Below are positions 46,501 to 58,284 of a stretch of 64,000 bases of DNA, piece by piece (position 1 is the stretch's first letter; each line of letters starts with the position of its first letter). The notes under the pieces were generated by a model. That model saw only the letters and a list, made by a program, of their open reading frames with translations, had not been told where the DNA came from and ran no database searches. Made by a program: the position numbers and the translations under genes. This DNA comes from Auricularia sp. M13 (taxonomy: Eukaryota; Basidiomycota; Agaricomycetes; Auriculariales; Auriculariaceae), in NCBI GenBank assembly GCA_037042915.1, contig CM073198.1, forward strand, positions 2,666,001 through 2,730,000, read 5' to 3'.

Positions 46501-49149
46501 GCCTGCTTCGCAGCGCCGAGTCCAGTTGCGCTGTCGCCGAAGTGACGATAGCTGCAAGTTGTCGCTTCAACGCCTCCTTGTAATGCATTGATAAGCCAGC
46601 ACACTTCGACACATCCAGGTGGGACAGCAGAAATCGCAGGTCGGAAGGAACGCGCGTACACGCCAGGCGTTTCAGTGTGGCCGTATAGCTGACGGCGTCG
46701 TCATGCAGGAACGGAACGCCGAGGTCTTGAAGCGCTTGTCCCGCCGGGCTACGCAGGAATCTGGGTTCGCATACCAAGATGCCGCTCGTCACCGTCCTGA
46801 CAGTCTCCTTGCGCGTGGGCAAGAGGTGGATGTCTCGAATGAGCGTGAACAGCTGCTTAGACTCTGACCATGATTCCACCCATGCCCAGAAGTCATGAAT
46901 CCATGGCATGCGCGCTGACATGCGTTCCGATTCGTCCTGGTCGGGCGGAATGTCGCTGGTCAGCGCCACCAGAAACCCATGTACAATACTCGGCGTGAGG
47001 CGCGTGATGTTGTAACGTCCACGCGGCTGAAGCGATATCTGCTCGAGCGCACGACGAGAGTACTGACCCATCTTGTCGACTGCTGCTAGGGCGCGGCCAC
47101 AGCTGCCGAAGAGCGCGATCTCAACGTCGAGACAAAGTACCATACTGTCGCTGTTGCCGGGGCTTCCAGTGCGAACTGCGCTGAATGTACCGTCGTGCAA
47201 TGGGACTAGCTCAAGGCCTAGAATGTAATCGAGACTGCCGGGCGGCGTGACGAGGTACTCCGCGATAGCCCGTTTCTCGTCGACGTCCAAACGATTCAAT
47301 CCGCCAGGGAGCTTCTATTAATTGGTCAATATTTTGTTGCGGAGGCTGCTAAGTAAGTAAAGTGACGAACCTTGATGTGCTGATAGACCGTTTGTGCGAG
47401 CAGAGGTCGAAAACTGTTTGGGGGGAAGATGCTGTACAGGTCTTCCGGTGGGGCGACGATGGTGATTCCGAGAACATTGAGGATGCGGAGGAGTTCGAGG
47501 GCAGCAGCGTCTCTAGCGGGGGCAGCTACCAGCGCAGAAGGAAGATCCACAAAGGCCGGCCGAGCAGCTGCGTGTACAGGCCAAATACGCAGCGACAATC
47601 CCAACGCGACGCGCAAGATGCATGCCGACATATCTTCCCAGTACGCATCACGAGACGACTTGGAATCAGGCCACAACGTGTATATGTCTGTGGCGCTTTG
47701 TTCGACGGAGACAATATTGAGTAGCTGCGCCCATGCTGCCGGAACAACCGTCTGGAACATCATTTGGTTCCAAGCGACGAGCATCCTGCCAAAATGTCAG
47801 TGACATATCACAGGAAACCTTTGTCGACACACTTGTCGCGGCCAGCAAGGCCGGTTTCCTGGGGATTCTTGAGGGCTTGCCTCGTCGGAGTGAGCGCAAA
47901 GATGCCATGAACGTGCAGAGGAAACCCGGTAAGGATTGGCAAGGGCAGCAGGGTGAAGAGGCGACCATGCGAACCACCCGCGTCGGAAATCGCGCGGTCG
48001 ATGGGTAAGGCACATGCGGCATGGGCGAACAGCTTATCCTTCTTCAGCTTGTCCTTCAAGTCTTGCTTCGACGGCTGCCCAAGCTTAGATTGCAGAGCAG
48101 AGACAACCTCGGAATCCGAGGCGAAATGGTGCAATATTTGCCAGGTCGTTGACTGCGAAGCGCGACCTCGCGCCGTCGTCTCTATCCGCACACGGTAATG
48201 CTCGAGTGCCGGGCCAGCCTGCACAGTCCATTTTCGCTTTGCGCGCAGTACCTCGTCCGCACTGACGATTCTGCTGACGGCGAGTTGTTTGCGGTTGCCG
48301 CGCGGGTCGATGTGGACGAGTTCGATGGTCTCGAGCGACTTGAGGAACAGCATTTCGATGGCGCATTCCTCCTCGGCGAAGTCAGAGAAAAGCGTCTTTA
48401 CCCAGTCAACCGAAGGCATGAAGCCCGAGATCTTCTGAGGAGAGTCGTTCGTGCGCAGAGGCAGCCGGATAACGGTCCCGTTGAAGTCCGAGCAGTCGGC
48501 GGCCACGACTGAGCTGAATGCAGCCAGCTGGTCTCGATGGTCTGAGGTGACTGGCAAGAACGAAGTATGCCTGATGCCACCATCGGATAGCACACTTTGA
48601 TGAGGGTCGAAGACGACCAGTGTTCGAGATGACAAAATTTGTGGAAAATCAGTGACCTGCATCAAATGTCAATACCGCAAACAACAGTATTTAATAGCGA
48701 AGGCGAACGTGATAACTAGACCGAAATCCGACTAGACGTCTTTCAGCATACCGAGATAGTCGTGTATAACGGCAACTACGTACGTCCGTATTTTCCTATC
48801 TGAGTGTTGTCGTCGGCTTTCGAAGAGGCGTGAATGGTTCGAATGGCTTTCCAATCTTGAGGACGAAAAATCGAGTCGTTCGCGGCTATGAGAGCTGGGC
48901 CCTGGCAGCAAGCAAGCCCCCCGACGACCAGAGATCCCGTCGGGTGTTGACGCTCGTCCAGTATGAACGTCTGTTGCCGCGAGCCAGCATCGTCACTATT
49001 CTGAATGAAGAAATGAGTTGAAAGCCTAATCACGGTGATTCCAAATAAACCTGGATTAATTCGCGGAGGATGGCATTACTAGCGGGGTAACCGTCCAAGA
49101 TGCCTCGGATTCCTGCGCAAAGGTCGAAGGTCTCAGCAAAGCTCTCCAT
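40577..49149 (-). CDS. giant sacsin-like protein: two HSP90-type ATPase modules plus C-terminal BTB domain
   Basis: Proposed 12 exons: 49051-49149, 48784-49000, 48709-48731, 47833-48656, 47371-47785, 45357-47311, 44461-45304, 44340-44412, 41599-44289, 40973-41537, 40728-40916 and 40577-40677; about 2,664 residues if one base near 44835 is discounted. The first sacsin-repeat module begins within 30 residues: LRELIQNSDDAG (N-box with the ATP/Mg asparagine and aspartates), ILDERQHPTGSL, then GKYGLGFRSSYH and VVFDPHQ. The second module starts near residue 1290: LYDRIRGVLRDYSHDFAFTE, FIANANDAKAT, ILYNDAVFSDADF, IGQFGLGALNFYHFTDV and VLFIDPSKAYIP. The N-box there has Ala and Asn at places usually Gln and Asp. 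The end carries a BTB/POZ domain (LTDYAFVSETGTHHHAHKVV, then YLYVGRVERP). Sacsin-type proteins are chaperone-like; BTB domains recruit Cul3 ligases. The role here is unknown. A GC-AG intron occurs at 44413-44460. Confidence 0.8.
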
Positions 49150-49209
49150 GTCGTTCGGGTGAAGGACGCGGAAAGCGAAGAAAGAGAGTTGTTCCCGGGG
49201 TTGCTTGTC

Positions 49210-51683
49210 TTAAGAGTGCCACCCTTTCATGTGCCCATGATACACGTTGTCGTCCAAATGAGACGTTCCCCTAAACGCGCGATTTGCGCTGGAGTAAGCG
49301 GACAGGTTCAACATGCAGGGACAGCCAAGGAAGCATGCAACGAGGCACCAGCCAGTGGCCGCGCAAGCAAGCAAGTTACTTGTATTTGCCGTACAATAAT
49401 CTAAATATTCGGCGACAACCTTGGGAACCCCTTTTTCAGCCAACGAGTCGATGAGAAGGGGAGTACAGACGTACCAGTCGCCATGGACAAGGTCATCGGC
49501 GTTTATTATGGCAGACGTGACAAGTTCACGGGCCTCTATCCAGATCCACATCTGCACCCGAGACGAGATGAGCCCGCGAGAAGTCGCAAAGGGGCAACGA
49601 ACCTTCAGCAACACGCCAACGTCCGCCCTCTGCGCCAAAGCCTCCTTTGCAGACACCTGCCTTCCCAGCTGCCGAAGAATAGGTAAGGAGCTTTTGAATA
49701 GGTCCAGGGTGGGATCCAGGCGCCTTCCGATGCCTTCCAACAGTAATATCGAGATAACGGTATTGACAAAGTCGGGTTCCATTTTGACATGGTGCTGCCG
49801 CACGAACTTGAGCACGTCCGTCAAGACGTCCGCGATCCGTATCCGCGCGAGCGAGAATGTCTTGCTTTTCACGCTGAGCACGAGGTTCTGTATCTTGAGC
49901 GCAAACGTCTCGGGGTCGACAGCTAGTTCGGGGGTCCGACAACGCTCGACCATGAGTTTGCCAGCGCGATACCCGTCGAATTCCGCGATGGCACGGAAGA
50001 GATCCAGGAAGTTCTTTCGGTTCTTATCGTTGAGCGTCGTAACGAGGCCGGCGTCAAGGAAAACAATCTCCGGCAGGTACCCCTCATCGTGGAGGTGTGT
50101 AAGTTCTGCATTCCACTCCTCTGGTTTCTTGGCCAAAGCAGCGAGGCGATCGACCGCAGCGCTCGCATCCGGCGTCGTAGTAGGGTCAGCAGGACCCGCG
50201 AGCTTGAAGATAGACGCCGCAATGCCTTTCAGGAGGTAAGAAGTCGAAGGCTTGTAAAACTTGATGAGAAGGTTGCCTGGATGTGCATCTGAGTGCACGA
50301 AATTATCTAAGAGGAGCATATGCTAAACACCATGAGCTGCTAGCACAGCCGTCAGATGCTGCTTTGCTCACCAAGAATCCCTCTAAACCGAGCTCAGCTA
50401 TTACAGCATCGAAGGGGCCGCCTCCATTCTTCAGGAATGCGTTCAACGGCAAGGCGTGAATATACTCTTCTATCATGACGTCGTGACTGGAGAACTGGTC
50501 CAGCGGGCGGGGGAACGAGATGGGTGTCTGTCGCACGGAAAAGTTCTTCTCGAAGCGCTGGAGATTCTCGACTTCGTTGCGCAGGTCGAGCTGTCCCCGC
50601 ATCATCTCCCCAAAGACCGCGACCTCCTCGGGCAGAGAAAGCCACTCGGCACCGGGTATGAGAGTGAGAGCGTGCGCGAAAAAGCTCATTATTGAGAGGT
50701 CTCGAGCTATCATGTTGGAAACGCGAGGGTGCAATATCTTGATCGCGACTGAGGCTGACGGGACGTCGACAGGCGGTGGAGGATCGACCTGTATGAGCCG
50801 TGTATGCTCTGTCTGCGGATTACGCTTGGGATTCAGGTAGTCGGGCGGCAGCAGGTCTGAGCGAAGCGTGGCTCGATGCACCTGAATGCATGTGTGAGTA
50901 TAGATGGAACGAAGTTGCACTGCTCTACACACTTGTGCGATGGCGCCTGAACCAAGCGGGACTTGGTCGAATTCTTCGAATACCTCGTCGAACGGCCGGC
51001 CAAAGACACGCTCAATCACGCGCTTCGTGTGCTCAAAGCTATGCACTTTGCCGCTCGAATGGGTCGCGCTAAAGCGTTCGCACAACATGGGAGGGAAAAG
51101 GTCCGCACGCGACCCTGCCCATTGCGCGAGCTGCAAGGTGTCAGATTTGAGGGTCAAGTCATGCAAACGCACGTACCTTGATAAAGGTCGGTCCAGCGCG
51201 TTCCATTTGGGCGACTAAGAAGCCGTACCACCATAACGCGCCTCGTCGTTCGCCGGATTCCTTGTCAACGTGACCGAGGAGTAACGCCGGCGATGTAAGA
51301 ATTACGGGGAGAAATAAGACGAGCAGGTGGACAAAACGGCCAGTCGTGCGCAATGGCTCCAGTACCTTGCGGCGCAGGAAGTCCAGCACGCGGTCGAGCG
51401 GCGAGTAATGCGGCTCGATGGGCGACGAATTTGTGTAGTCGCTCGTGGATAGCGGTATTATGCTTTCGGAGAGCAGTAGTGACTTTGCAGACTCTTCCCG
51501 TCTGCCATTATGCACCAAGTATACTGAAACGCCGAGGAGTGGGACGAGAACGGCGAGTGGTTTGCGGGAGCGCGCCAGCAAGTTGGGCGACGAGAGCGAG
51601 ACATGGCCCCTACGTAGTCCTGGCGCATGGAACACGCGTCGCCAGGGGGGTGCTGCCGCCAGTGGTAGTCTAATTGCGTACAT
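49210..51683 (-). CDS. ABC1/ADCK-family atypical kinase, mitochondrial (Mcp2-like)
   Basis: Member of the ABC1/ADCK/UbiB family; fungal Mcp2 and its relatives act in mitochondrial lipid homeostasis (family knowledge). Five exons: 51177-51683, 50933-51130, 50372-50881, 49603-50322 and 49210-49551. The first 60 residues are Arg/Leu/Ala-rich with no acidic residues early on, followed by a hydrophobic segment (LAVLVPLLGVSVYLV), consistent with mitochondrial import and membrane anchoring. Signature motifs: LAQWAGSRADLFP (the KxGQ-like region), VPLGSGAIAQV (Ala-rich nucleotide loop), VAIKILHPRV, the glutamate in LDLRNEVENLQRF, DVMIEEYIHALPLNAFL, FVHSDAHPGNLL (catalytic loop HxDxHPGN) and VFLDAGLVTTL (DxG). 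The C-terminal 70 residues after NADDLVHGDWY look poorly conserved and may include an unrecognised intron, so the stop position is uncertain. Only 60 bp separate it from the proposed sacsin-like start. Confidence 0.85.
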
Positions 51684-52359
51684 TGCCCATGGACGAACGA
51701 GGCTGACGAGACATCGTTGATCTGCGATGACGCAGCGAGCAGAAAGTTCGGCTCGACGGACGTAAAATCCGGTAGGCAATTCTCGTGGTCACTGACAGGT
51801 CAGACTGCATGTGAGCTATTGGCCTAGGAATTTTTTTTTGGAATATTTCAACTATATAACAGGAGAAATGCTATCACGAGGCACTGTTTACCTAGACGCG
51901 ACTTCAAGAACGCGACTGCCAGCCGGTAGCCGCTATAATTACGGTGTAAGACAATATAAGATATTGCACCTGAAAGTACTGCTCGGACGACCAGCCAACA
52001 GGCCAACAAATACTAGCTTTCTGAGTGGTAGACCGTCACAACCATCTGCGAGCGGCGAGCCCTCGAACTGCGGCCTTCTGCGCAACGGCCGCTGGTCTGC
52101 CCTGTCCATAGGATATTTCAGCAGTGGTGACACTAATTACTCTCGTTTAGGAGAGTAAAGAGCACACGGGGTCCCTGTCTGAAGTTGCGCTCGTTGAGTG
52201 AGTCAGTGAAGCTGGGGAAAAAGGACTTGACAGAATGGACCCAGCGCCACCGGCTCGTCGGATGTTTCCCGACGGCTGTGACTTGCAACTCAGCCGACAG
52301 CTCCTTGACCTGTCCCACCACCACCGTCCTTCACACTTCCTCCGCGAAAGACAGACAAT
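51684..52359. promoter_or_regulatory. divergent intergenic region (ADCK-like / CWC25)
   Basis: About 680 bp between head-to-head genes, comparatively AT-rich around 51830-51970 and including a run of nine T at 51831-51839. It should contain both promoters. No gene is seen. Confidence 0.5.
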
Positions 52360-53767
52360 ATGGGAGGCGGCGACTTGAACATGAAGAAGTCGTGGCACCC
52401 TGCCCTGATGAAAAATCAGGAGCAGGTGTGGCTGAAGGAGAAGGAAGCGGTACGTTTGCCCGATCGCCCTGCGCGGTGTGCTGTCTGGCTGACCAGTGTC
52501 TGCATAGTTGGAAGAGAAGAAGAAGCTTGCCCAGCTTCGCAAGGAGAAGGAAGAGGAGCGCCAGATGCAAGAGCTGCAGCGCCTGCAGGAAGAGCAAACG
52601 GGTCGAAAACGACAAGATCGCCTGGACTGGATGTACGCGACGCCGGCCTCGGGTAGTACAGCCAACGCGAACGACCTCGAGGAGTATCTGCTGGGCAAGA
52701 AGCGCGTCGACAAAATGCTCATTGGCGACGAGAATGCAAAGGTTCGTCCGCTGCTATTGCGTGAATGCCAGACCAAATGCTGACCTGGCGCATAGCTTGG
52801 AGCTGCCCACAAGGACTTCATTGCCGTGCAGAACGCAAACACCCAGCGGGACATCCTTTCCAAGATTCGTGAGGACCCGCTGCTAGCCATCAAACAGCAG
52901 GAGCAGGCAGCTTACCAGGCGCTTATGAACAACCCACTTCGTCTCAAGGAGCTCAAGGAGAAGTCGGGACTGAGCAAGAAGGACAAGAAAGAGAAGAAGG
53001 ATAAGAAGCACAGACATGAGCGGGGCACCCGCAGCCGTTCTCGGTCTCGCTCGCCTCACCGCAGGCGCCACCATTCTCGTTCCGCATCGCCCCGCCCTTC
53101 GTCACACCGCGACCGCCACGACCGTGACCGCCGGCGCGACGAATCTGACAGGCGCCGTCGTTCTGACTCCCGCAGTCGTAGCCCTGACCGTGACAGACGC
53201 GAACGCTCGCACCGTGATTACGATTCTCGCCGCCGGAGCCGCAGCCGCAGCCACGAGCGTCGCGAGAGGAGACGTAGTGCTAGTCCACGCCGCCGGGACG
53301 ACAGGGCAGGCCCATCTCGCAGAGAGCCCGAGGAAGATTTCCTGCATCGTGCGCCGACGCCGCCCCCTACCGGGCCTCCCGTCCATCCTTCTCGCGCGGC
53401 CTTCATTCAGAATTCGGCGCCGCCTCGTCCAGCTGCCCGCCCGCCAGCTCCGACTTGGTCACGGCCAAGCCCCCCATCCGCATCGTCTTCGCAGCCGGAC
53501 AAGGAAGCCGAGCGTGCTGCTCGCCTTGCGGCCATGAGCTCCTCTGCCACGGAATTGGCAGCGGACAGGGAGAAGCGTATTGCTGCCATGGTTGCTCGCG
53601 AGAAGGAAGAGCTGGCTCGCGAGGAGGCTGCTCGTGCCAAGAGCTACAAGCATGGCGGCGTTGGCTCGTTCTTGGATAAGGAGAAGGCACGTGCCCTCAT
53701 GGGTAGCGAAGGCAACCTTTCGGAGAGGATTAGGCGCAACCGCTCTGCTCTCGTTGGTGTAGACTAG
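52360..53767 (+). CDS. CWC25: Cwc25-type pre-mRNA splicing factor
   Basis: Spliceosome protein that joins the catalytically activated complex and promotes the first transesterification step (established for Cwc25). Three exons, 52360-52449, 52508-52741 and 52796-53767, give 431 residues. The N-terminus [20 protein letters not shown] is the family signature. It is followed by a charged helical region ([20 protein letters not shown]), [25 protein letters not shown] and [17 protein letters not shown]. The second half is a long Arg/Ser/Asp-rich RS-like region and the C-terminus contains [20 protein letters not shown], another conserved Cwc25 block. Many small frames on both strands over the RS region are shadows of its repetitive composition. 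It is followed after 151 bp by the PTM1-like gene on the same strand. Confidence 0.92.
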
Positions 53768-53918
53768 TCAAGCTCTTCGTTCTTTGTCGCGCTGCTTTGT
53801 AAATCTATGAGCTGTCCATCCCGTGTCCACCTTCCAGGAGTTGAATGTTGAACGTTGAAGCCACTGGTTTTACTTCTTGTGTGAACCCGAAACACGACCA
53901 AACTCACGCTGTACCGTC

Positions 53919-56079
53919 ATGCGTTTACGTTCACTGCGCTGCCTGGCTGCTGCTCTACCTTTACTATCGCTCGCTCGTGGATTCGAGGTGACGATACAGG
54001 ACACAGATGAGGGGAAGCAAGTCTGTTCTGGGATGTGGGGAGGCGCAAATGCGTACATAAATTGTGAGCGCGTGCGTCGACGGCGTGCGCAGCTCCAGCT
54101 GACGCAAGAGTTCCTCGTTCCAGTAACGTTCTTTCCATCTTCGCAAGGCCAGATAGCAGTAGTAATATACGAGTGGAACGACGTCGATTACCTTGGCCGG
54201 GCATCGTCGGACCCCGAGCAACCGGTGCGTGTGTCGTGGACCAGTGCCGCTCACTGACGCTGAGCCCGCGTGTTACCAGCCAACATACGTCTGCACGACG
54301 AAGGCGGTCTTGCAGGGCACCTGCTCTCAGTCCAGCCTCGGGCACTTCATCCTCGACCTGCCGCCAGGCAAGACGCAGGAGCAAACGAGCATATGGAGCG
54401 CCTCAATCGCGTTCCACCCGCCGTCCAACAACCAGTTAGCTGCGCGCCAGGCAGCTTCCACCACCCCCGCCGCGCCTGCATCGTCGGCAGCGCCGTCGCA
54501 AGTCTTGTCCGGCGGTGATGCTGGACGCACCATGTATTACCAGGCGCCCATACACTACCCTGTTCGCCAGAAGGGTTATTACTGCGTCGGTGCGCAGCCC
54601 CCCTCACCAATGCAGGGTGCAGTGCTGACTGGGAGGGCCGTCTATGCTATGTTTAGCCACCATACCAGTCACCGTACAGCGTCCGACTCGGCGCGACGAT
54701 GCTGATAGCGACAACAAGGAACACCTCCACGGCGGCTACAGCGGCACCGTCCTCTTCAAGAACGTCTTCGAAGGGAAGCTCGCGGCGACCGACTACCCAA
54801 AGATATACCTTTACCTCGCTCTTTTCGTCGTCTATTCCATCCTTGGCGCCGCGTGGGGATGGTTGTGTTACAAGTATTCGCAGGACTTGCTTCCCATCCA
54901 GGTATCCTCATTTTGAGATGTGTCTATCTTTTTGTGCTCATGATATTGCAGAATTACATCTCGAGCTTGGTTGGATTATTCGTTATTGAAATGGTTGCGC
55001 ACTGGGGCAAGTTTCCTTCATTTTATGCGGCAAACATCGTAAGCGCTTACGCTCTTCCACTCAGGGTATTATAGATATCTGAACGCTCATGGGGGCGGTG
55101 TGACTTCGACGGTCTTCCTCATTGTCGTGGCTATTTTAGATGCGGGCCGCAACGCTCTTTCGTTCTTCCTTCTCCTGGTCGTGTCACTTGGCTTGAGCGT
55201 AGTACGTCCGACATTGGGTAATGTGACCATGCGCAAATGCCAGTTGCTTGCTGGCGCGCACTTCATCTTTGGTGGTATGTGGAGGGAATGCTGCTGCCTT
55301 GCTGTTTTCTGATTATCCTATGAAATCCAGTCCTGTATGCCATCGGCATTGTCGAACTGCAGCTCGAGTCGACATCTGCCTTGGTCCTGTTGCTCTTCGT
55401 CATCCCTCTCGCTTTCACGCTCAGCACGTTCCTCCTCTGGATCATGTACGCGCTGAACGGCACCATTGCTCAGCTCGTGGCTCGCAAGCAACGCTACAAG
55501 CTTGCCATGTTCAGACGCCTGTACTGGACACTCGTCGGCGCGGTCGTGCTGATCATGGTGTTCTTCGTGGTTTCTTCAATGTCTTTTTCCAACAGACTTG
55601 CGGAAGGTACGTGGCTACCTATACCACCTGTTGCACTGGGATTGAGATGGCTCGTAGACTATGCTGCCAACTCTTGGGAATACCGCTGGTGGCTGCTCGA
55701 TGGCTGGCTTGCCTTCCTGTACCTCATCGTCTTCGCAATAATCGCGTACATCTGGCGACCCAGCGAGAATAACGCCCGGTTGTCCATGTCGGACGAGATC
55801 GCCCAGGACGAGGAGGAAGCGGAGGACTACGACATGGCTGCGCTCGAAGAACGCATGAAGGGTGACGACGACGACGACCATACGCTCGTCGACCGCGACA
55901 ACATGTCGCACCACCGGGTAGCGCGCAACTCCCTGGGAGACGACGGCGTAGTCTTTGAGATCGGCGATGGGCAGGAGAGCGATAGCGACGACGGCCACAA
56001 GCACACTCCGCGACAACAGCAAGGGCAAGCGCACCAGGGCTCGCGGGAAGAATCGGCTGGCCTCATGCGCGACTCATAG
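53919..56079 (+). CDS. PTM1/GOST-family seven-transmembrane protein
   Basis: Golgi/endosome-type membrane protein of the PTM1/GPR107 (GOST, lung 7TM) family, implicated in secretory and recycling traffic. The signal peptide is MRLRSLRCLAAALPLLSLA. A luminal domain follows, spread over several exons (EVTIQDTDEGKQVCSGMWGG; VPVTFFPSSQGQIAVVIYEW; YVCTTKAVLQGTCSQSSLGH). The seven-helix region starts near 54790 (YLYLALFVVYSILGAAWGWL) and continues with NYISSLVGLFVIEMVAHWG, TSTVFLIVVAILDAGRNALS, FFLLLVVSLGLSVVRPTLG, LVLLLFVIPLAFTLSTFLLW and WTLVGAVVLIMVFFVVSS. The last helix is LDGWLAFLYLIVFAIIAYIW followed by RPSENN, the family's characteristic end of the bundle. The cytosolic tail is acidic. Several short introns (for example at 54064, 54904 and 55275) split the gene; I did not fix every junction, so only the outer limits are given. 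Confidence 0.85.
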
Positions 56080-56178
56080 CAACGTCTCGTAGAGTTCGTG
56101 TAATGCTGCCCTACGGGGCAACTACTCGTATGTACATACACTAGTACCCGGAAAATCTGTCTCGTGCATTGGGCGTCG

Positions 56179-58001
56179 TTAGACGTCGACTCGGATGCGT
56201 TGCAGAATAGGAATTATGCGCTCCCATTCTTGCATTGCCTATGAACATTCCATTCGTAAGCTCCGAAGCGGGGTACGGGCTATTGTGTGAGATGCGTACC
56301 GCGCGGTAGGTTTCAATCTGACCGTCTGCGAGGGCGCCGAACATTTCCTTCATCTCGTGCCGTTTCGCGTGCTGGAAGATGACCTGCTCCTTCAATGTCT
56401 CCTCGCTGAACGCGTCAGATGTCTCGTGCGCGACAGTGACAGCTTCTTCCAACTGGAAAGAGTTAGGCCTAACTAAAAACATTGTGGATGACGACGAACC
56501 TCCTTGATCTTGGAGTCCAGCTTGCGCATGCGCTCCACCCTCGTGCGATCATCGTCAGCGCCGCGTAGGGCATCGACTTTGTCGCGCAAGTAAGAGCCGA
56601 GACCGAGCCCCGTACTACCTGCGTGGCCGCTGATCACGGCGGCGAGCCTGTCACGTTCCTGCACAACACCGCTCAAGTACGATGACAATTCTTCAAAGTC
56701 CAGTTGCTTCTGGTCGCGGAGCTTGAGAACTTGCCGATTGACTTGTGAGTATTGGAGGAGAGAATGGAGGTGCAGTAGAAAGGGGTCGATAGTGCTGTCG
56801 ACCTGTCAAGGGAGTGTCATCAGCTTGGGGACTGTCGATGGAATGTACGTTGATACGCACACTGTGACGCATGAGAGACGAAAATTCAAGAAGCGTGTTG
56901 GAAAAGTGGTTCAAAGGGTCTGTGATGCCAGACTCAAGGAAGCCCAACCCCTGGACGGCGATAGCGAGGTCCTTGTAGTCCGAGGACAAGTCTGGCATGC
57001 ATCAGTCAGTCGATATCGAACCGTTCGATTGAAAAGCAGGGAAATTACCTGTTGAGCGAGAACGAACGCGGGTATACAGCCTGTCAATGCTGACCATGCC
57101 CTCCTCCGCCTTGTCTACGCTGTCGCGCATGGCCAGGAAGCGCTCATCTGGCTTGCGAACGCGGGTAAAGGCATTCAAGAGCGTATCAGAGATGTTGTCG
57201 AATAATGACGGAGCCGGCTCTTGGCCAGGCGGGTGAGCAAGGTGTTGGTGCATGTGCACTTGCTGTAGACGGTTAGCATGTCATTGCATGCACATGACGA
57301 AACACACCCACCCATTCCGTCGACTCAAAGAAGGCCTTGACGAGAGTGCTTCTCTGCAATGTGGGATGGCGACCTAGACGTTGGAGGAAGACATGCAAAC
57401 TAGAACTGCATTAGAACGACATGACGGGAGTGAGCAATGCGCACTCTTGTCGGCGACGCTCGATGAATTCTGAGCTGAAACGATCTCCGGTAATGTATTC
57501 TAATCCGACATTGAGACGGGAAAGCGTTGAGAGGATGCGTTACAGACGCACCCATCCGGTGCTTATCCGGCAGAGGCGGGACCACGCAAGCAGGGAAGTC
57601 CCTGGAAAGGTTCTCTCGCAGAAACACAAAGTCTTGGAATCGTCTGCGCGCCGAAGGGTTGGGTGTGCTGAATGTCGGAAGGTTGGACTGCGTTGCAGAG
57701 TGTTGAGCTCGGCTAGATGACATGGAGTGTAATTGCGCACCTGGGCAGTAACCAGATACGACACATAGGCATCCTTGGTGTCGGCCAGCTCCTTGACAGG
57801 GTCACGAACGCTCGTAATGAGATAGCCCTCCCATTTGGGCTCGTGGGGGTTGCGGGACTCAGACTCTGACGGCAGGCTCTGCCTGAAGCCTGGGCCAAAG
57901 CTTTGCTCCTGCGGCGACGGCGGGGATGGGTCGACCGAGTATCCAGCAGTGTTGTTGGGCGCTGCGTCCCAGTCGACGCTCTCGAATACGTCGTCGTCCA
58001 T
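56179..58001 (-). CDS. SNX4: sorting nexin Snx4/Atg24-like (PX-BAR)
   Basis: Endosomal sorting nexin involved in retrieval from endosomes and in selective autophagy in fungi (family knowledge). The start is MDDDVFESVDWDAAPNN, a typical acidic Snx4 opening; another in-frame ATG lies 63 bp upstream. The PX domain follows: YLITSVRDPVKELADTKDAY, VSYLVTAQ, ARRRFQDFVFLRENLSRDFP and ACVVPPLPDKHRM, then YITGDRFSSEFIERRR, with the phosphoinositide-contacting arginine and the PPLP-K loop present. The C-terminal half is helical, consistent with a BAR domain (SVDKAEEGMVSIDRLYTRV; LSSYLSGVVQERDRLAAVIS; MRKLDSKIKEV; FQHAKRHEMKEMFGALADGQ). The last exon, joined over a short intron from 56237, ends AMQEWERIIPILQRIRVDV, matching the family C-terminus. 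There are about ten introns; internal junctions were not all resolved. Confidence 0.88.
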
Positions 58002-58284
58002 AGTAGTCGGTACGCGAGCCCGGACAAAGCTCACCGGCTGCGCGGCTGACGGAACGCGAATCAAAGGCCGCTATCGGTAACAACTCCGAGCTTGCGCTGT
58101 CTGCTCTGAACCACAACCGCCGCGCACTCACTGCGCACCAGTACGCTACAGCAACGCTTGCGGGCCCATACCTTGGCCCTTTGTTGTGTGCTAGCGGTAG
58201 TTGACGATCACCTGCGCCAGCCAGACGCGTCGAACCTGCAAAAATATATTCTCAGGTCTCAGCTCTTAAATTGAAATTTCTGCA
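58002..58284. promoter_or_regulatory. divergent promoter region (SNX4 / RPB2)
   Basis: A 283-bp head-to-head spacer that must drive both a trafficking gene and an essential polymerase gene. An A/T-rich patch at 58237-58285 lies just before the RPB2 start. No specific factor site assigned. Confidence 0.5.

Noticed and set aside
52883-53690. Multiple frames of 60-170 codons on both strands over the Cwc25 RS region
   Set aside because: By-products of the repetitive Arg/Ser/Asp codons of the real gene.
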